From: a virus
IMG/VR virus record: IMGVR_UViG_3300045968_000110
Span: 1 to 36,764 of that record
Strand: one strand, 5' to 3'
Length of the DNA: 36,764 nt
Below are positions 1 to 8,123 of the stretch, piece after piece. The translations under genes were made by a program, and so were the position numbers. The number at the start of each line of letters is the position of its first letter. The first letter of the stretch is position 1. The notes beneath the pieces were generated by a model. It saw only the letters and a list, made by a program, of their open reading frames with translations. It was not told the DNA's origin and did no database searches.

Positions 1-482
1 CCGATCAGAAGCCGGACCTGCGCCTCGTCGTACACCATCCCCGACGTCGAGCCCCAGATGTGCGTGCCCTTGGTTCCGTGAGTCGTGCTGGAGTAGGTGA
101 GACTTTCGGAAGCGGCTGATCCGCCGATGACCGACTGCCCGCCGGCGATCCCGGTGGACAGGTTCGCCGTCACCACGTGCCCCGATTTCGTGAGCCCCGT
201 CGAGAAGACCAGGGCCTCCCCGGGTGGCCCGACGCGCACGACATCGTCGCTGTCCTCCGACACGCCGGCGAGCGGCTGCACCATGGAGCCCGGGACGGAT
301 GTCCCACCCCCCGTGACGGTGGTCGACGTGATGAATCGATTGATGACCGTCTGCTGGCGGATGATCGTTGCGTTGGCGGCGTCCAGCGCCGTCTTGATGG
401 CCGCCAGGTTCCGGTCGACGATCTTCGCGTCGAGCCCGCTCTGCTGCGTCCAGAACGGCGAGAACGGGATTACATCAGCCAC
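1..482 (-). CDS. tail fibre protein, N-terminal part (runs off window)
   Basis: Open frame leaving the window at base 1; about 160 residues are visible. The GTG start at 482 is chosen because it overlaps the stop of the connector gene by 8 bases and opens directly into the conserved frame; the nearby ATG at 475 is followed at once by a stop. The N-terminus (MADVIPFSPFWTQQSG) is followed by a short helical stretch (about residues 15-50), as in virion-attachment segments. The visible part ends in a Gly/Ser/Thr-rich region with a THGTKGTHIWGS block and VYDEAQVRLLIG, a motif style I recognise from many phage fibre and receptor-binding proteins. Its position right after the head genes fits. It may be the same gene as the open frame at the other end of the window (36244-36764). 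Confidence 0.75.
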   Translation of the reverse strand, partial: MADVIPFSPFWTQQSGLDAKIVDRNLAAIKTALDAANATIIRQQTVINRFITSTTVTGGGTSVPGSMVQPLAGVSEDSDDVVRVGPPGEALVFSTGLTKSGHVVTANLSTGIAGGQSVIGGSAASESLTYSSTTHGTKGTHIWGSTSGMVYDEAQVRLLI

Positions 483-1182
483 CGTATGCGTCCGGGTCGT
501 CCGCCTCGACGTCGGCGATGCGGATCGGCTCGCCGTTGTCGCGCTCGTGCTCCTCGACGATCTCCGCGTTCAACTCGGCGAGCCGCTGGCTCATGAACCC
601 GGTTTCGCTCTCCTCGATGCCGAGCCCGGAGCGCGCGGCCATGATGGCGATCCACTCCTCGTAGTCCTCCAGCTGGTCATCGAGCGGCGTCGCGTCAACG
701 TCCGACGTGAACAGGCGGCAGCCGCCGCGGCAATACGCCCTGTACGTCCCGGCGGCCGCCTCGTACGGCGTGATCACCAGCGTCTTGCCGCGTAGGTCGT
801 AACCGCGGTCGTCGGCGTAGATCGTCGGCGCCCACCAGCGGTCCAGTGACCCGTGGTTGCGCTCGCGGAACGGGCGCCCGCGGATCGTCCGGCGCGTGGA
901 CGTGTCGGGCGACAGGTCCAGGCCGTGGAGCGCGACGTAACGGGTGGTCGGCGTCCAGCTGGCGGCCGCCAGATCCTTCGTCGCGCCCGAGGGCGCGGCC
1001 GTCAGCGTGAAGTCGGTTGTGGCGAACCGGAACCCCGGATCGAGCGCGGCGATCTTCCGGTCGAGCGACTGCTGGGCGCGGTTGACGTAGACGACCCAGT
1101 CAGCCGGCGGAATCGACAGGTCGTTGCGCTTGTCGACGAGCGCCTGCGCCCGGTCGATCAGCTGGGCGACCGCGATCGCCAC
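475..1182 (-). CDS. head-tail connector/adaptor-like virion protein
   Basis: 235 residues, ATG start, 3 bases after the stop of the 83-residue gene. The N-terminal 50 residues are helical (LIDRAQALVDKRNDL, then VNRAQQSLDRKIAALDP). A beta-rich middle with HGLDLSP and a helical, acidic C-terminus follow. This layout and the place behind the major capsid gene match podovirus adaptor/connector proteins that dock the tail to the portal. I see no decisive family signature, so the role rests mainly on gene order. The C-terminal Asp-rich tail overlaps the start of the fibre gene, which suggests coupled translation. Confidence 0.55.
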   Translation of the reverse strand: MAIAVAQLIDRAQALVDKRNDLSIPPADWVVYVNRAQQSLDRKIAALDPGFRFATTDFTLTAAPSGATKDLAAASWTPTTRYVALHGLDLSPDTSTRRTIRGRPFRERNHGSLDRWWAPTIYADDRGYDLRGKTLVITPYEAAAGTYRAYCRGGCRLFTSDVDATPLDDQLEDYEEWIAIMAARSGLGIEESETGFMSQRLAELNAEIVEEHERDNGEPIRIADVEADDPDAYGG

Positions 1183-1185
1183 GCG

Positions 1186-1437
1186 TCACTTCCGGTAGCC
1201 GACCGTGTCGAGGTACTGCTCCAGGAGCTCGCACGCCTTGCGCGCGTCCCCGGTCAGGCCCAGGGAGTCCATGAACTCCTGGAACTGCGACACGGCCACG
1301 GCGGACTTCGTCTCCTCGTCGTCCTCGCCCATCTCGTCGCCCGCCGGCTCCTCGTCGTTCCGCTTGCCGCCGCTGGCGTAGCCCTTGAGCTTGTTCGGCG
1401 GCGGCGCCTTGTCCGCGATGTCCTTGCCGTACACCAT
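1186..1437 (-). CDS. small acidic hypothetical protein
   Basis: 83 residues, ATG start, 3 bases downstream of the preceding gene's stop. The N-terminal half is charged and probably disordered (an acidic run around residues 28-45). The C-terminal half forms a helical segment (SQFQEFMDSLGLTGDARKAC). No family recognised. Its place between a capsid accessory gene and the connector suggests a minor head or assembly protein. Confidence 0.55.
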   Translation of the reverse strand: MVYGKDIADKAPPPNKLKGYASGGKRNDEEPAGDEMGEDDEETKSAVAVSQFQEFMDSLGLTGDARKACELLEQYLDTVGYRK

Positions 1438-1440
1438 GGC

Positions 1441-1830
1441 CTACCGCTGCGCCTCGATGGCGAAGTGGATGATGTTGCCGTTGGTGGGGTTCGCGTCCGC
1501 CAGCGTCACCTGGGACGCCTGGATGTCGAACGACTGCCCCGAGACGTTCCGGCCGGACAGGAACCAGCCGTCAGACGACGTGATCGCCGCGTCCGCCGGC
1601 CCCTGCAGCGTCAGGCTCACGATCCGCACGTTCCGGTACTTCTTCAGGAACGTCACCGTATACCGGCCGGTCTCCGCCGCCGTCTTGACGATGCCCGTGC
1701 TCGAGCACTGCTCGCAGGAGAACGACGACACCGCACCGGCGGCGCCGATCGTGATCGTGCCCGTGATGATGATGGCCCGCGGCCGTCCGTGTCCGATTGC
1801 CGGGGACAGCGCCGGTGCTTGAACTGCCAT
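1441..1830 (-). CDS. probable head decoration or capsid accessory protein
   Basis: 129 residues with a beta-rich, Ser/Thr/Gly-rich composition and few charges. The C-terminus (PTNGNIIHFAIEAQR) resembles small virion proteins found behind the capsid gene in many environmental phages. It begins 57 bases after the major capsid stop, beyond a strong hairpin (1854-1881) that probably lowers its transcription relative to the capsid gene. It contains two cysteines in CEQC (about residues 39-42). Decoration is inferred from size, composition and position, not from a recognised domain. Confidence 0.55.
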   Translation of the reverse strand: MAVQAPALSPAIGHGRPRAIIITGTITIGAAGAVSSFSCEQCSSTGIVKTAAETGRYTVTFLKKYRNVRIVSLTLQGPADAAITSSDGWFLSGRNVSGQSFDIQASQVTLADANPTNGNIIHFAIEAQR

Positions 1831-1838
1831 GGTGGTTG

Positions 1839-1855
1839 CCTTTCGATTTGAAAGG
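1839..1855. other. 6-bp inverted repeat with 5-base loop
   Basis: CCTTTC and GAAAGG flank GATTT immediately beside the larger GC hairpin at 1854-1881 and just upstream of the gene starting at 1830. It may form an alternative RNA structure around the ribosome-binding region of that gene. Seen in the sequence; function not known. Confidence 0.4.
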
Positions 1856-1881
1856 CCCCGGCACCGTCAGGCACCGGGGCC
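1854..1881 (-). terminator. strong hairpin after the major capsid gene (attenuator-type terminator)
   Basis: Read on the minus strand, a 12-base stem (GGCCCCGGUGCC against GGUGCCGGGGCC, two G-U pairs) closes on the loop UGAC and is followed by CUUUC-type bases. It lies between the major capsid stop and the next gene, so it would act as a partial terminator, giving more capsid than downstream transcript. The T tract is short, so termination is probably leaky. Confidence 0.6.
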
Positions 1882-1887
1882 AGTTGA

Positions 1888-3135
1888 TCAGACGAGCTGG
1901 ATGCGGCCGCCCGCCGCGGGGTTCCTGAACTGGAGCAGCGCCATCTGGATCCAGCGCCACTCGTACCCGAGCGCCGTCGCCTGGTGCACCATCTCGACGC
2001 CGTTCTTGGAGTCGATGTGCGGCGCGGCTCCGATCGACCGCAGCACGATGCTGGCCGGGTCGTAGAACCAGATCTGGTTGTCGTTCGTGGTGCGCGACAC
2101 CTGGAGGTGCCCCTCGGCCTGCCCGTCGGCGTAGACCAGCAGTCGCCGGGCGCCGACGCTCTTTACCTGCGGGTTGTCGGTGTAGCGGACCAGGGACTGC
2201 GTCTCGTTCACGGCCGTGTTCCAGACCGCCTCGGAGCAGAACATCTCGACCGCCTTCGCGTTGCCGAGCGTGACCGCGCGCTGGCAGGCGTTCTGGCATG
2301 CCGACAGGACGGAGCCGCCACCGGTGGCGTCCACGAACATGCCGTAGTACCGGCTGTTGCTCGCCCGCGACTGGCCGAGCAGGGTCGTCACGGTCGCGTC
2401 GCCCATGTCCGTCAGGCGGTTCGGGAACCAGACGCCCAGGCCGGCGTTCGCGATGCGGTTCGGCGTCGCGCTGTCCTCGCGCAGGCCCGCGATGAACGCG
2501 TAGTCGCCGTTGGCGCCCGGCGCCACCGCGGCGTTGCACGTCACCAGCTCGGACCCGACGTCGTAGTTGACGCCGGTCACGTAGATCACGGTCGTCGTGC
2601 GCAACACGTGCCCGTGGAGCGACTGCGAGAAGTGGAGCGGCATGCCGACCACGTACTTCGTGATGTCCGAGCGGTTGCCCGGGACGAACGTGGAGCCGGA
2701 GACGCTGGCGATCGTCGAGATCTCGCCCCACCCGTAGCCCTGCAGCAGGACCGCGTTCGTGTGGGCGAAGCTGTTGATCGCCTTCTGCAGCGCGACGTCC
2801 ACGGCGTTCTGCCAGGCCCCGTCACGCGTGCGCGTCTTCTCGATGATGCTCGTCGGCACCTGGGCGACGCCCGGCAGCGTGTTCCAGTCGGACAAGAACT
2901 TCTTGCCGACCGTGTTCGGGTTCGCCGCCGCGGCAGCCTGCGCGATGGCGAACGTGCCGCCGACCACGAAGCTGTCGTCCATGTCGGTGAGCCAGGAGAA
3001 GTTCTCCCCGTCCCCGTCGGTGGCCTTCTTGATGGCCTTCAGGGTCGAGTCGGAAACCGACGTCATCGAGTTCTCGATGAACGACGGGTCGTACTTGCGC
3101 TTCGTGTATGCGGCCAGAGCTGCGTCAGAAAACAT
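1888..3135 (-). CDS. major capsid protein
   Basis: 415 residues, ATG start. Forms the icosahedral shell, by inference with an HK97-type fold. The N-terminus (FSDAALAAYTKRKYDPSFIENSM) and the middle section with GDYAFIAGLREDS and repeated hydrophobic beta segments are typical of capsid proteins of this class. The gene follows portal and scaffold in the canonical order portal, scaffold, capsid, connector. Length suits a capsid subunit without a fused scaffold. It ends in front of a strong hairpin, consistent with high expression. The function rests on synteny and general sequence character. Confidence 0.85.
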   Translation of the reverse strand: MFSDAALAAYTKRKYDPSFIENSMTSVSDSTLKAIKKATDGDGENFSWLTDMDDSFVVGGTFAIAQAAAAANPNTVGKKFLSDWNTLPGVAQVPTSIIEKTRTRDGAWQNAVDVALQKAINSFAHTNAVLLQGYGWGEISTIASVSGSTFVPGNRSDITKYVVGMPLHFSQSLHGHVLRTTTVIYVTGVNYDVGSELVTCNAAVAPGANGDYAFIAGLREDSATPNRIANAGLGVWFPNRLTDMGDATVTTLLGQSRASNSRYYGMFVDATGGGSVLSACQNACQRAVTLGNAKAVEMFCSEAVWNTAVNETQSLVRYTDNPQVKSVGARRLLVYADGQAEGHLQVSRTTNDNQIWFYDPASIVLRSIGAAPHIDSKNGVEMVHQATALGYEWRWIQMALLQFRNPAAGGRIQLV

Positions 3136-3155
3136 GGCGTGCCGTCCCTACGCGG

Positions 3156-4139
3156 TCAGAGAATTCCTTCCGCCTTCAGCTCCGCGTTGATCTGGGCGGT
3201 TCTCTCGTCCGGGTCGTCGCTGTACTTCTTGGCGGCCGGCGCACCCGACATCGGTTTGCCCGCCAAGGACGTGCCGCCGTTTCGCGCTGCGGTCGCGGCT
3301 GGTGCCGCAGCGGATTTGGTGCCCTGTTTTCCGCCCGGGCCGGGCGTAACCGTTGGCTCCCCGAACTCGGCGCGGAGATCCTTCTCCACCTGGTCGGCGA
3401 GATAGGCGACGGCGTCGTCATCGACCGCGCCGTGCTTGTCGTGGTACGCGACGATCGTCGCCCACAGCGTGGCCTTCCCGGTGCCGGTGGCCGTGCGGAC
3501 GTATTTCGCCTTGTTCTCGTCCACGAACGCGAAGACGGCCTTGCGGGACTCCGCCACTGCCGCTTCCTGGTCGGCCTTCGCGCGCGGAGCGTTCGCCTTC
3601 TCCAGGGCCTTGCTGACGGCGGACTCGATCCGCTCGTCCTCGGTCAGCTCGCGCTCGCCGCCCGTGTCCAGCACGTGCTGCGCGAACTCCTTGAACGTCG
3701 AGAACCCGAGCCGACCGAGCGCCCGCATCGGCTCGCGCTTCAGCTGGTCGACGAAGCCCGTAAGGACCTCGTTTTCTTTCGTCAGTGCCGCGTTCTGAGT
3801 CTTCGTCTCGGCCACCGCGCGCTCGGCGCGTCGTGCCGCCGCCATGGTGCGGTTCGCCTGGCTGACCAGCTCCTTGGCGTACTTCTCCGCCGACGCCTTC
3901 AGCTCGCCTTCGGCCTTCTCCGCGGCGGCCTTCTCCTCCGCCTGCTGCTCCGGCGTCTTCTCCGCCTCGCCTTCGCCCTTGTCACCTTCGGCGGGGGCGT
4001 CCTGCGCGCCCTCCTGCTGCTGCTCCCCACTCTCGACCGCGGGCGTGACCTTGTCGGTGTCTTCCGTGCCATCGGCAACCGCCGCGACCGCCGCGGGCGT
4101 CTCGGCTTCGGGTGTCTCAGGCTGCGACTGCGTCGGCAT
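3156..4139 (-). CDS. capsid scaffolding protein
   Basis: 327 residues, strongly charged and low in complexity. Residues 1-75 are Glu/Pro/Ala/Gln-rich and disordered; residues 75-150 form a long predicted coiled coil (EKAAAEKAEGELKASAEKYA, then AERAVAETKTQNAALTKENE); the C-terminal tail ends in a small helix as in capsid-binding scaffolds. It sits between portal and capsid, the usual scaffold position. The ATG at 4139 is preceded directly by repeat R1 rather than a Shine-Dalgarno sequence, and its first 23 bases overlap the portal gene. No protease was seen, so a non-cleaved scaffold is likely. Confidence 0.85.
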   Translation of the reverse strand: MPTQSQPETPEAETPAAVAAVADGTEDTDKVTPAVESGEQQQEGAQDAPAEGDKGEGEAEKTPEQQAEEKAAAEKAEGELKASAEKYAKELVSQANRTMAAARRAERAVAETKTQNAALTKENEVLTGFVDQLKREPMRALGRLGFSTFKEFAQHVLDTGGERELTEDERIESAVSKALEKANAPRAKADQEAAVAESRKAVFAFVDENKAKYVRTATGTGKATLWATIVAYHDKHGAVDDDAVAYLADQVEKDLRAEFGEPTVTPGPGGKQGTKSAAAPAATAARNGGTSLAGKPMSGAPAAKKYSDDPDERTAQINAELKAEGIL

Positions 4140-6045
4140 TCACAGGCGCCCGATCGGGGACCCCTGCCATACCTGGAGCCTGGGACACTGTCCCACCCTG
4201 CTGGAGCGCTTGCGCCTGCTTCGCCGCGGCCTGCGCGGCGGCGGTCGCGAGTTGCTTGCACCGCTTCAGGTAGCGCCGTACGCGCTCGAGATGCTTCTCC
4301 GGAACGCCGTCCTCTTCGCCCTGGGACAGGTACTCCGTGCCGATCTCGATGGCCAGGGCGTAATTCGTGAACTCGTCGGGCATGAACGCCGCGACCTTGT
4401 CGTACAGCATCGCCTCGAACTTCTTTTCCAGGCCCCGCTCCTGCGACATCTGGCGGTTGACGCGCCCGTCTGCGTCCAGGTCCTGGATGTAACCCGCCAG
4501 GCGCTCCGGCTTCCACGCGCCGATCTCGATCATGCGCTCACCGAACGCCACGAGGCCCGCCGGGTCGGTCGGCACCGGCGACGCAGGCTTGATCTCGAGC
4601 ACGTAGTCAGCCCGGTCGATGGCCACGTCCTTCCAGTCGGTCATCGTGAGTCCGCGCTTGCCCGGCACGGCAACGCGGTAGCTCGTCTTCTGCTTCTTGC
4701 GGTCCTTGTTGTTCTCCGACCGCGTGACGCAGTCGCGGACCACGGACAGGGCCGCGTCGACGCAGTCCAGGTGGAACTGCTCCCAGCGCTGCTGCCGGAT
4801 GCCGTTGCGCTCACTGGATGACGCCTTCTCCTCGCGCTTGGCGGCGCCGCTGGCGTCGAGGCCCGTGTTCGTCTGGGCCTGCGATGCGTGCAGGTTGATG
4901 CCCAGGTTTTCGAAAATGCGCTGGCCGTCGCGCTCCACCGCCGCCTCCCAGACGTCGGTGACGTTGTCGAACTTGATCTGCTGCGGGCCGACGGGGCCAT
5001 TGCCCTCCCAGACGGTCCCGATCTCGTTCGTGAACTTCGCCTGCGCCATCTTCGCGGCCTTGTCCACGTATAGGTGGCCGGAGTGACAGAGCTTGCGGGC
5101 CTTCTCGATCCGCCACTCGTTCGCGTTGATGCGGCACTGTAGCTTGCGAGCCTGCGTCATGAGTCCCAGGCCCCACCCGGTCGCGAAACGGTCCTCGATC
5201 GAGAAAAACACGATCTCGTGGATCGGCTTGGTGTAGGGCTCGACCGTCAGGGCGCCGTCGTGCACGTCCAGGGCGACGACGTGCCAGCCATCGCCGGCGC
5301 CCTCCTCGCTCGGCAGCGTCCACCCCTCGAACACCTCGATGTGGTCCGACGGCGCGCCACTGGTGGCGACCGGGTTCGCGTTCTCGATCGCCTTGTCCGC
5401 TGCCGGCGTGCCGCCGAAGTTCGCCCCGACCACGGCGCGCGGCATCGGGCGGTGGCGGTAGATCGTCCGCCACTGCTTGTTCACCATGCCGTCCAGCGGA
5501 TCGATCGCCAGCTCCGTGGCCAGCACGCGCTCCGCCGCGCAGCGGCCGTTCCGGCGGAAGAACTGGATCGCTCCCACGCCGCTCTCCAGGATCGCCGCGT
5601 CCATGAACGCGCGCTGGCGCAGCTGGTGTAGCTTCAGCTCCAGCACCAGGCCGTCCGTGAAGTTCTGGAGCTCGCGGGCGCGGCGCCGCTGTCGGTAGTT
5701 GCCGTCAACCACCATGAACCGGGCACGCTGGTTCGTACTTGCCACCTGCGCGAACAGCGTGTCGATCGCCGCCTTCGCCCGGTTGTTCGTCGACTGCTCC
5801 GGCACCGGCAGCGACATCGACGTCGACTCCGCATAGTAGGCGCCCGCGAAGTTGTAGAGCGTGATGATCGGGTTGTTCTCGAACAGCCGGACGTTGAACA
5901 GGTCACGGTCGCGGCGGTACGTCTCCGCCGGTAGGTCGCAGATGATCCGTTGCGCCATGACCGCGCGCCGCGCGCGCTCCTGATCGGGCAGTGCCGCATC
6001 CGACCAGTCGAACGACTCGCCGCGGGCCGGCCGCGCCTCCGCCAT
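4117..6045 (-). CDS. portal protein
   Basis: 642 residues, ATG start overlapping the previous stop as TGATG. Forms the dodecameric vertex through which DNA is packaged. The N-terminal part (YRRDRDLFNVRLFENNP, then YNFAGAYYAESTSMSLP) and the helical middle with ARKLQCRINANEWR followed by an extended central domain fit podovirus-type portals. Size is normal for the class. The last 27 or so residues are encoded by repeats R2 and R1 (GGTVSQAP and VPDRAPVNA), so the natural C-terminus appears to have been extended by the repeats that drive the scaffold gene. Confidence 0.88.
   Translation of the reverse strand: MAEARPARGESFDWSDAALPDQERARRAVMAQRIICDLPAETYRRDRDLFNVRLFENNPIITLYNFAGAYYAESTSMSLPVPEQSTNNRAKAAIDTLFAQVASTNQRARFMVVDGNYRQRRRARELQNFTDGLVLELKLHQLRQRAFMDAAILESGVGAIQFFRRNGRCAAERVLATELAIDPLDGMVNKQWRTIYRHRPMPRAVVGANFGGTPAADKAIENANPVATSGAPSDHIEVFEGWTLPSEEGAGDGWHVVALDVHDGALTVEPYTKPIHEIVFFSIEDRFATGWGLGLMTQARKLQCRINANEWRIEKARKLCHSGHLYVDKAAKMAQAKFTNEIGTVWEGNGPVGPQQIKFDNVTDVWEAAVERDGQRIFENLGINLHASQAQTNTGLDASGAAKREEKASSSERNGIRQQRWEQFHLDCVDAALSVVRDCVTRSENNKDRKKQKTSYRVAVPGKRGLTMTDWKDVAIDRADYVLEIKPASPVPTDPAGLVAFGERMIEIGAWKPERLAGYIQDLDADGRVNRQMSQERGLEKKFEAMLYDKVAAFMPDEFTNYALAIEIGTEYLSQGEEDGVPEKHLERVRRYLKRCKQLATAAAQAAAKQAQALQQGGTVSQAPGMAGVPDRAPVNADAVAA
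4140..4162 (-). repeat. repeat R1, copy A (upstream of scaffold gene)
   Basis: Identical 23-bp element, also at 6542, 25699, 31050 and 35434; plus-strand core GGCGCCCGATCGGGGACC. On the coding strand it ends TGTGA and is followed at once by the ATG of the scaffold gene. It contains the 10-bp palindrome CCCGATCGGG and could fold as an RNA hairpin with the loop GAUC. It lies 12 bases from repeat R2 copy 1. Here it is translated as part of the portal C-terminus. Confidence 0.9.
4175..4198 (-). repeat. repeat R2, copy 1 (palindromic)
   Basis: 24-bp element whose centre is the palindrome TGGGACACTGTCCCA; the flanks (GGAGCC on one side, CCC on the other) are shared with the copies at 9242 and 22583 and, inverted, at 6580. 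It lies 36 bases upstream of the scaffold start, in the portal C-terminal coding region. The symmetric core is what one expects of a dimeric DNA-binding regulator's operator. Confidence 0.85.
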
Positions 6046-6332
6046 CAGGCCGCCTTCTTCTTGCCGAAGTTGGCTCGCTCGAGCGCGGCGTCGCTCGACT
6101 CGACCACGGGCGCCCGGGCGTCATCCGGGTCGCGCGCCAGCGTCGGCAGGTCTGCGTCAAGATCCAGCGGCCGGCCGTCCTTGTCCCGGAACGGCGTGAC
6201 CGGCAATGGCCCGGGCGAGAACTCGACGTCGATCGAGTCGATCTCCGCGCCCTCGAACGTCGCGCGCACCTTGGCGCAGCCGCCCGCGCGCAGCTTGTCC
6301 AGGAGCCCGGCGACCGCCGCCGCGTCCATCAC
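6045..6332 (-). CDS. hypothetical protein
   Basis: 95 residues. GTG at 6332 or ATG at 6329 are both possible; both overlap the preceding stop. A short helical N-terminus is followed by a beta-rich stretch (CAKVRATFEGAEIDSIDVEF) and a Lys-rich end. No family recognised. It lies between terminase and portal and is translationally coupled to the portal gene (TGATG). Confidence 0.6.
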   Translation of the reverse strand: MMDAAAVAGLLDKLRAGGCAKVRATFEGAEIDSIDVEFSPGPLPVTPFRDKDGRPLDLDADLPTLARDPDDARAPVVESSDAALERANFGKKKAA

Positions 6333-6523
6333 TTCCGGCCGCGGGCCTTCGGCTCGGCCGCTTCAGGTGCTTCCGCGGCTGGCTCGTCGCCGGCCACCAC
6401 GATGCCGACGACCCGGCGCCCGTTGATGGCGCCCGTCAGGCCGACAAGCTGCGGGTGCTCCTCGATCGCCTTTCGCAGCCCAGCGCCGCGCACCTCGTCC
6501 AGTTCGACCGTTTCCTTGCGCAT
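6329..6523 (-). CDS. small hypothetical protein
   Basis: 64 residues, ATG start preceded by a good Shine-Dalgarno GGAGG at 6 bases. The N-terminal half shows a helix plus GLTGAINGRRVVGIVVAGDE; the end is Ala/Glu/Lys-rich and disordered. No family recognised. It is the first gene after the R2-R1 pair at 6542-6603 and is the only R1-linked gene with its own conventional ribosome-binding site. Confidence 0.6.
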   Translation of the reverse strand: MRKETVELDEVRGAGLRKAIEEHPQLVGLTGAINGRRVVGIVVAGDEPAAEAPEAAEPKARGRK

Positions 6524-6541
6524 GTGTGCCTCCGTGGGGTT

Positions 6542-6564
6542 TCACAGGCGCCCGATCGGGGACC
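6542..6564 (-). repeat. repeat R1, copy B
   Basis: Identical to the copies at 4140, 25699, 31050 and 35434. It ends 18 bases before the ATG of the 64-residue gene at 6523, not directly against it. It lies in the roughly 100-base gap after the terminase gene, 15 bases from R2 copy 2, repeating the R2-R1 pairing seen before the scaffold gene. Confidence 0.9.
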
Positions 6565-6579
6565 GCCGGCACGGCGGGA

Positions 6580-6603
6580 GGGTGGGACAATGTCCCAGGC
6601 TCC
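6580..6603 (+). repeat. repeat R2, copy 2 (inverted relative to others)
   Basis: Same 24-bp element with core TGGGACAATGTCCCA, but its asymmetric flanks are reversed relative to copies 1, 3 and 4. It lies between the terminase stop (6624) and R1 copy B, which would place it at a promoter or operator for the portal-capsid segment. Tolerance of inversion is expected if only the palindromic core matters. Confidence 0.85.
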
Positions 6604-6623
6604 AGGCTCGCAAAGCCGCGTGA

Positions 6624-8123
6624 TTACTGGTACAGGTCGTCGCTCAGGTCGGCGAACTCGTCGGCGTCGTACCCGGCGGCTGCCGCGCGCTCTGCGCGCA
6701 CGCCGTCGGTGACGTGCTTGACCTGCTCCAGGTACGCCAACCGCTTCGCCTGCGCGTCGGTCAGCACGCGCGGCGGGTCCGGCAGCAGGTTGGCGAGTTC
6801 CAGGGCGGCGTAGCGCGTGGTCGGCACGATGTCGCTGTGGCCCGTCTCGACGATCTTCCCGTTGACGATCCCGTCCTTCCACTCGCTGTTGCGGACCTGG
6901 GCGTAGAAGGCGGACGTGCGCGCGCACTTGAACCCGCGGCGCAGGCGGTCGTTCAGCGCCTTGACCTGCAGGTTGACGGCGGGCTTCGTGACCGCGCGGA
7001 CCGGGACGCGGTGGTGCAGCAGCTTCTGGATCGTCATCAGCGTCTTCAGGCCCAGGCCGCCAGCGTCGAACGCCACCAGCACCGGGTCGTATTCGTCCAC
7101 CAGCTTCTCGACCGCGTCCGCCAGGTCCAGCGTGTCCTGGCCGCGCTTGATGACCTCGCGGACCAGATACAGCGTCGGGTCGTCGTCTCCCCAACCGTAC
7201 ACGCCCGCCGCGTCGGCGTCGCGCACGCCCATGTCGCCGATGATGGCGAAGTGCGTGAGCGTCGGGATGCCGTCGAAGGCGTTGCGGTCGTCGTGGAAGT
7301 GGTACACGCGGCGGGCTAGGTCCACCGCCCACTGCGCCAAGATCTCCCGCTGGTACCAGACGTCATCACGCGTCTGGCCCTCCTCGGCCAGCATCTCGTC
7401 CACCACGTGCTCGATCGCCTCGCGCGTCCCCAGCTTCGTGTTCTCGTACACCGTGCATCGGTCCGACCCAGGCTCCGCCGCGAACCGCCCCACGCCCGGC
7501 CGTTGCAGGTACTCCCAGAACGTGCCGAGCTTGCCAGCGGGGTTCGGCGTGCCCATCAGCCAGAGCTGCGCCGTGCGGCCCTGGGCGCGCAGGTCGATGA
7601 ACATCGCCTTGATGACGTCCAGCACCAGATAGTCCAGGACGTCCTTTTTGTACCGCTGCGATTCGTCGACGCAGACGAACGCCACGCGCGACAGGCCGCG
7701 CACCTTGTCCGCCGCGGCGTCCGCGTCGACCGGCAGCAGCACGATCTGCGAGCCGTTGCGCAGCGTCACCGTCCACCCCTCGACGCCCTTCAGGAACGAA
7801 CCGCCCAGGCCGTGGGCGCGGTTGAGCTCGCGGAGCGTCTTCCAGAAGATGCGGCTGATCGATCCCTGCGTCGCGCCGATCAGGCAGCACGTCACACCCG
7901 GCGTCGCCAGCGCCACTGCGTACGCCTTCACGCACGCCAGGACCGACTTGCCCCACCGGCGGCCGGCGCAGATTACAACCGTCGCCAGCGTGCACAGGAA
8001 CGCCGCGAGCTGGCCGGCGTGCAGCACCTTGGCCGCCTCCAGCGTCACAGCCTGGCCGGCGGCGGCGCGCTCCCTGCGCTCCCGCTCCTTGATGGCCGCG
8101 CGCTTCAGCGCGGCGCCGGTCAC
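6624..8123 (-). CDS. terL: terminase large subunit
   Basis: 499 residues, GTG start overlapping the previous stop. The packaging motor: an N-terminal ATPase that translocates DNA and a C-terminal nuclease that cuts it. Visible motifs: Walker A GRRWGKS (54-60), Walker B VCVDES with D153/E154, GTPNP (191-195), and an RNase H-like nuclease domain with D297 (IIGDMGV), D353 (LVAFDAGG) and a further Asp in GHSDIVPTTR. Length is normal. TerS lies just upstream and portal downstream, as usual. The end-type of packaging cannot be assigned from the sequence alone. Confidence 0.93.
   Translation of the reverse strand: MTGAALKRAAIKERERRERAAAGQAVTLEAAKVLHAGQLAAFLCTLATVVICAGRRWGKSVLACVKAYAVALATPGVTCCLIGATQGSISRIFWKTLRELNRAHGLGGSFLKGVEGWTVTLRNGSQIVLLPVDADAAADKVRGLSRVAFVCVDESQRYKKDVLDYLVLDVIKAMFIDLRAQGRTAQLWLMGTPNPAGKLGTFWEYLQRPGVGRFAAEPGSDRCTVYENTKLGTREAIEHVVDEMLAEEGQTRDDVWYQREILAQWAVDLARRVYHFHDDRNAFDGIPTLTHFAIIGDMGVRDADAAGVYGWGDDDPTLYLVREVIKRGQDTLDLADAVEKLVDEYDPVLVAFDAGGLGLKTLMTIQKLLHHRVPVRAVTKPAVNLQVKALNDRLRRGFKCARTSAFYAQVRNSEWKDGIVNGKIVETGHSDIVPTTRYAALELANLLPDPPRVLTDAQAKRLAYLEQVKHVTDGVRAERAAAAGYDADEFADLSDDLYQ

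Noticed and set aside
97-795. Plus-strand 232-codon frame at the window start
   Set aside because: Antisense to the fibre and connector genes, both with coherent products.
1984-3405. 473-codon plus-strand open frame
   Set aside because: Antisense to capsid and scaffold genes; shadow composition.
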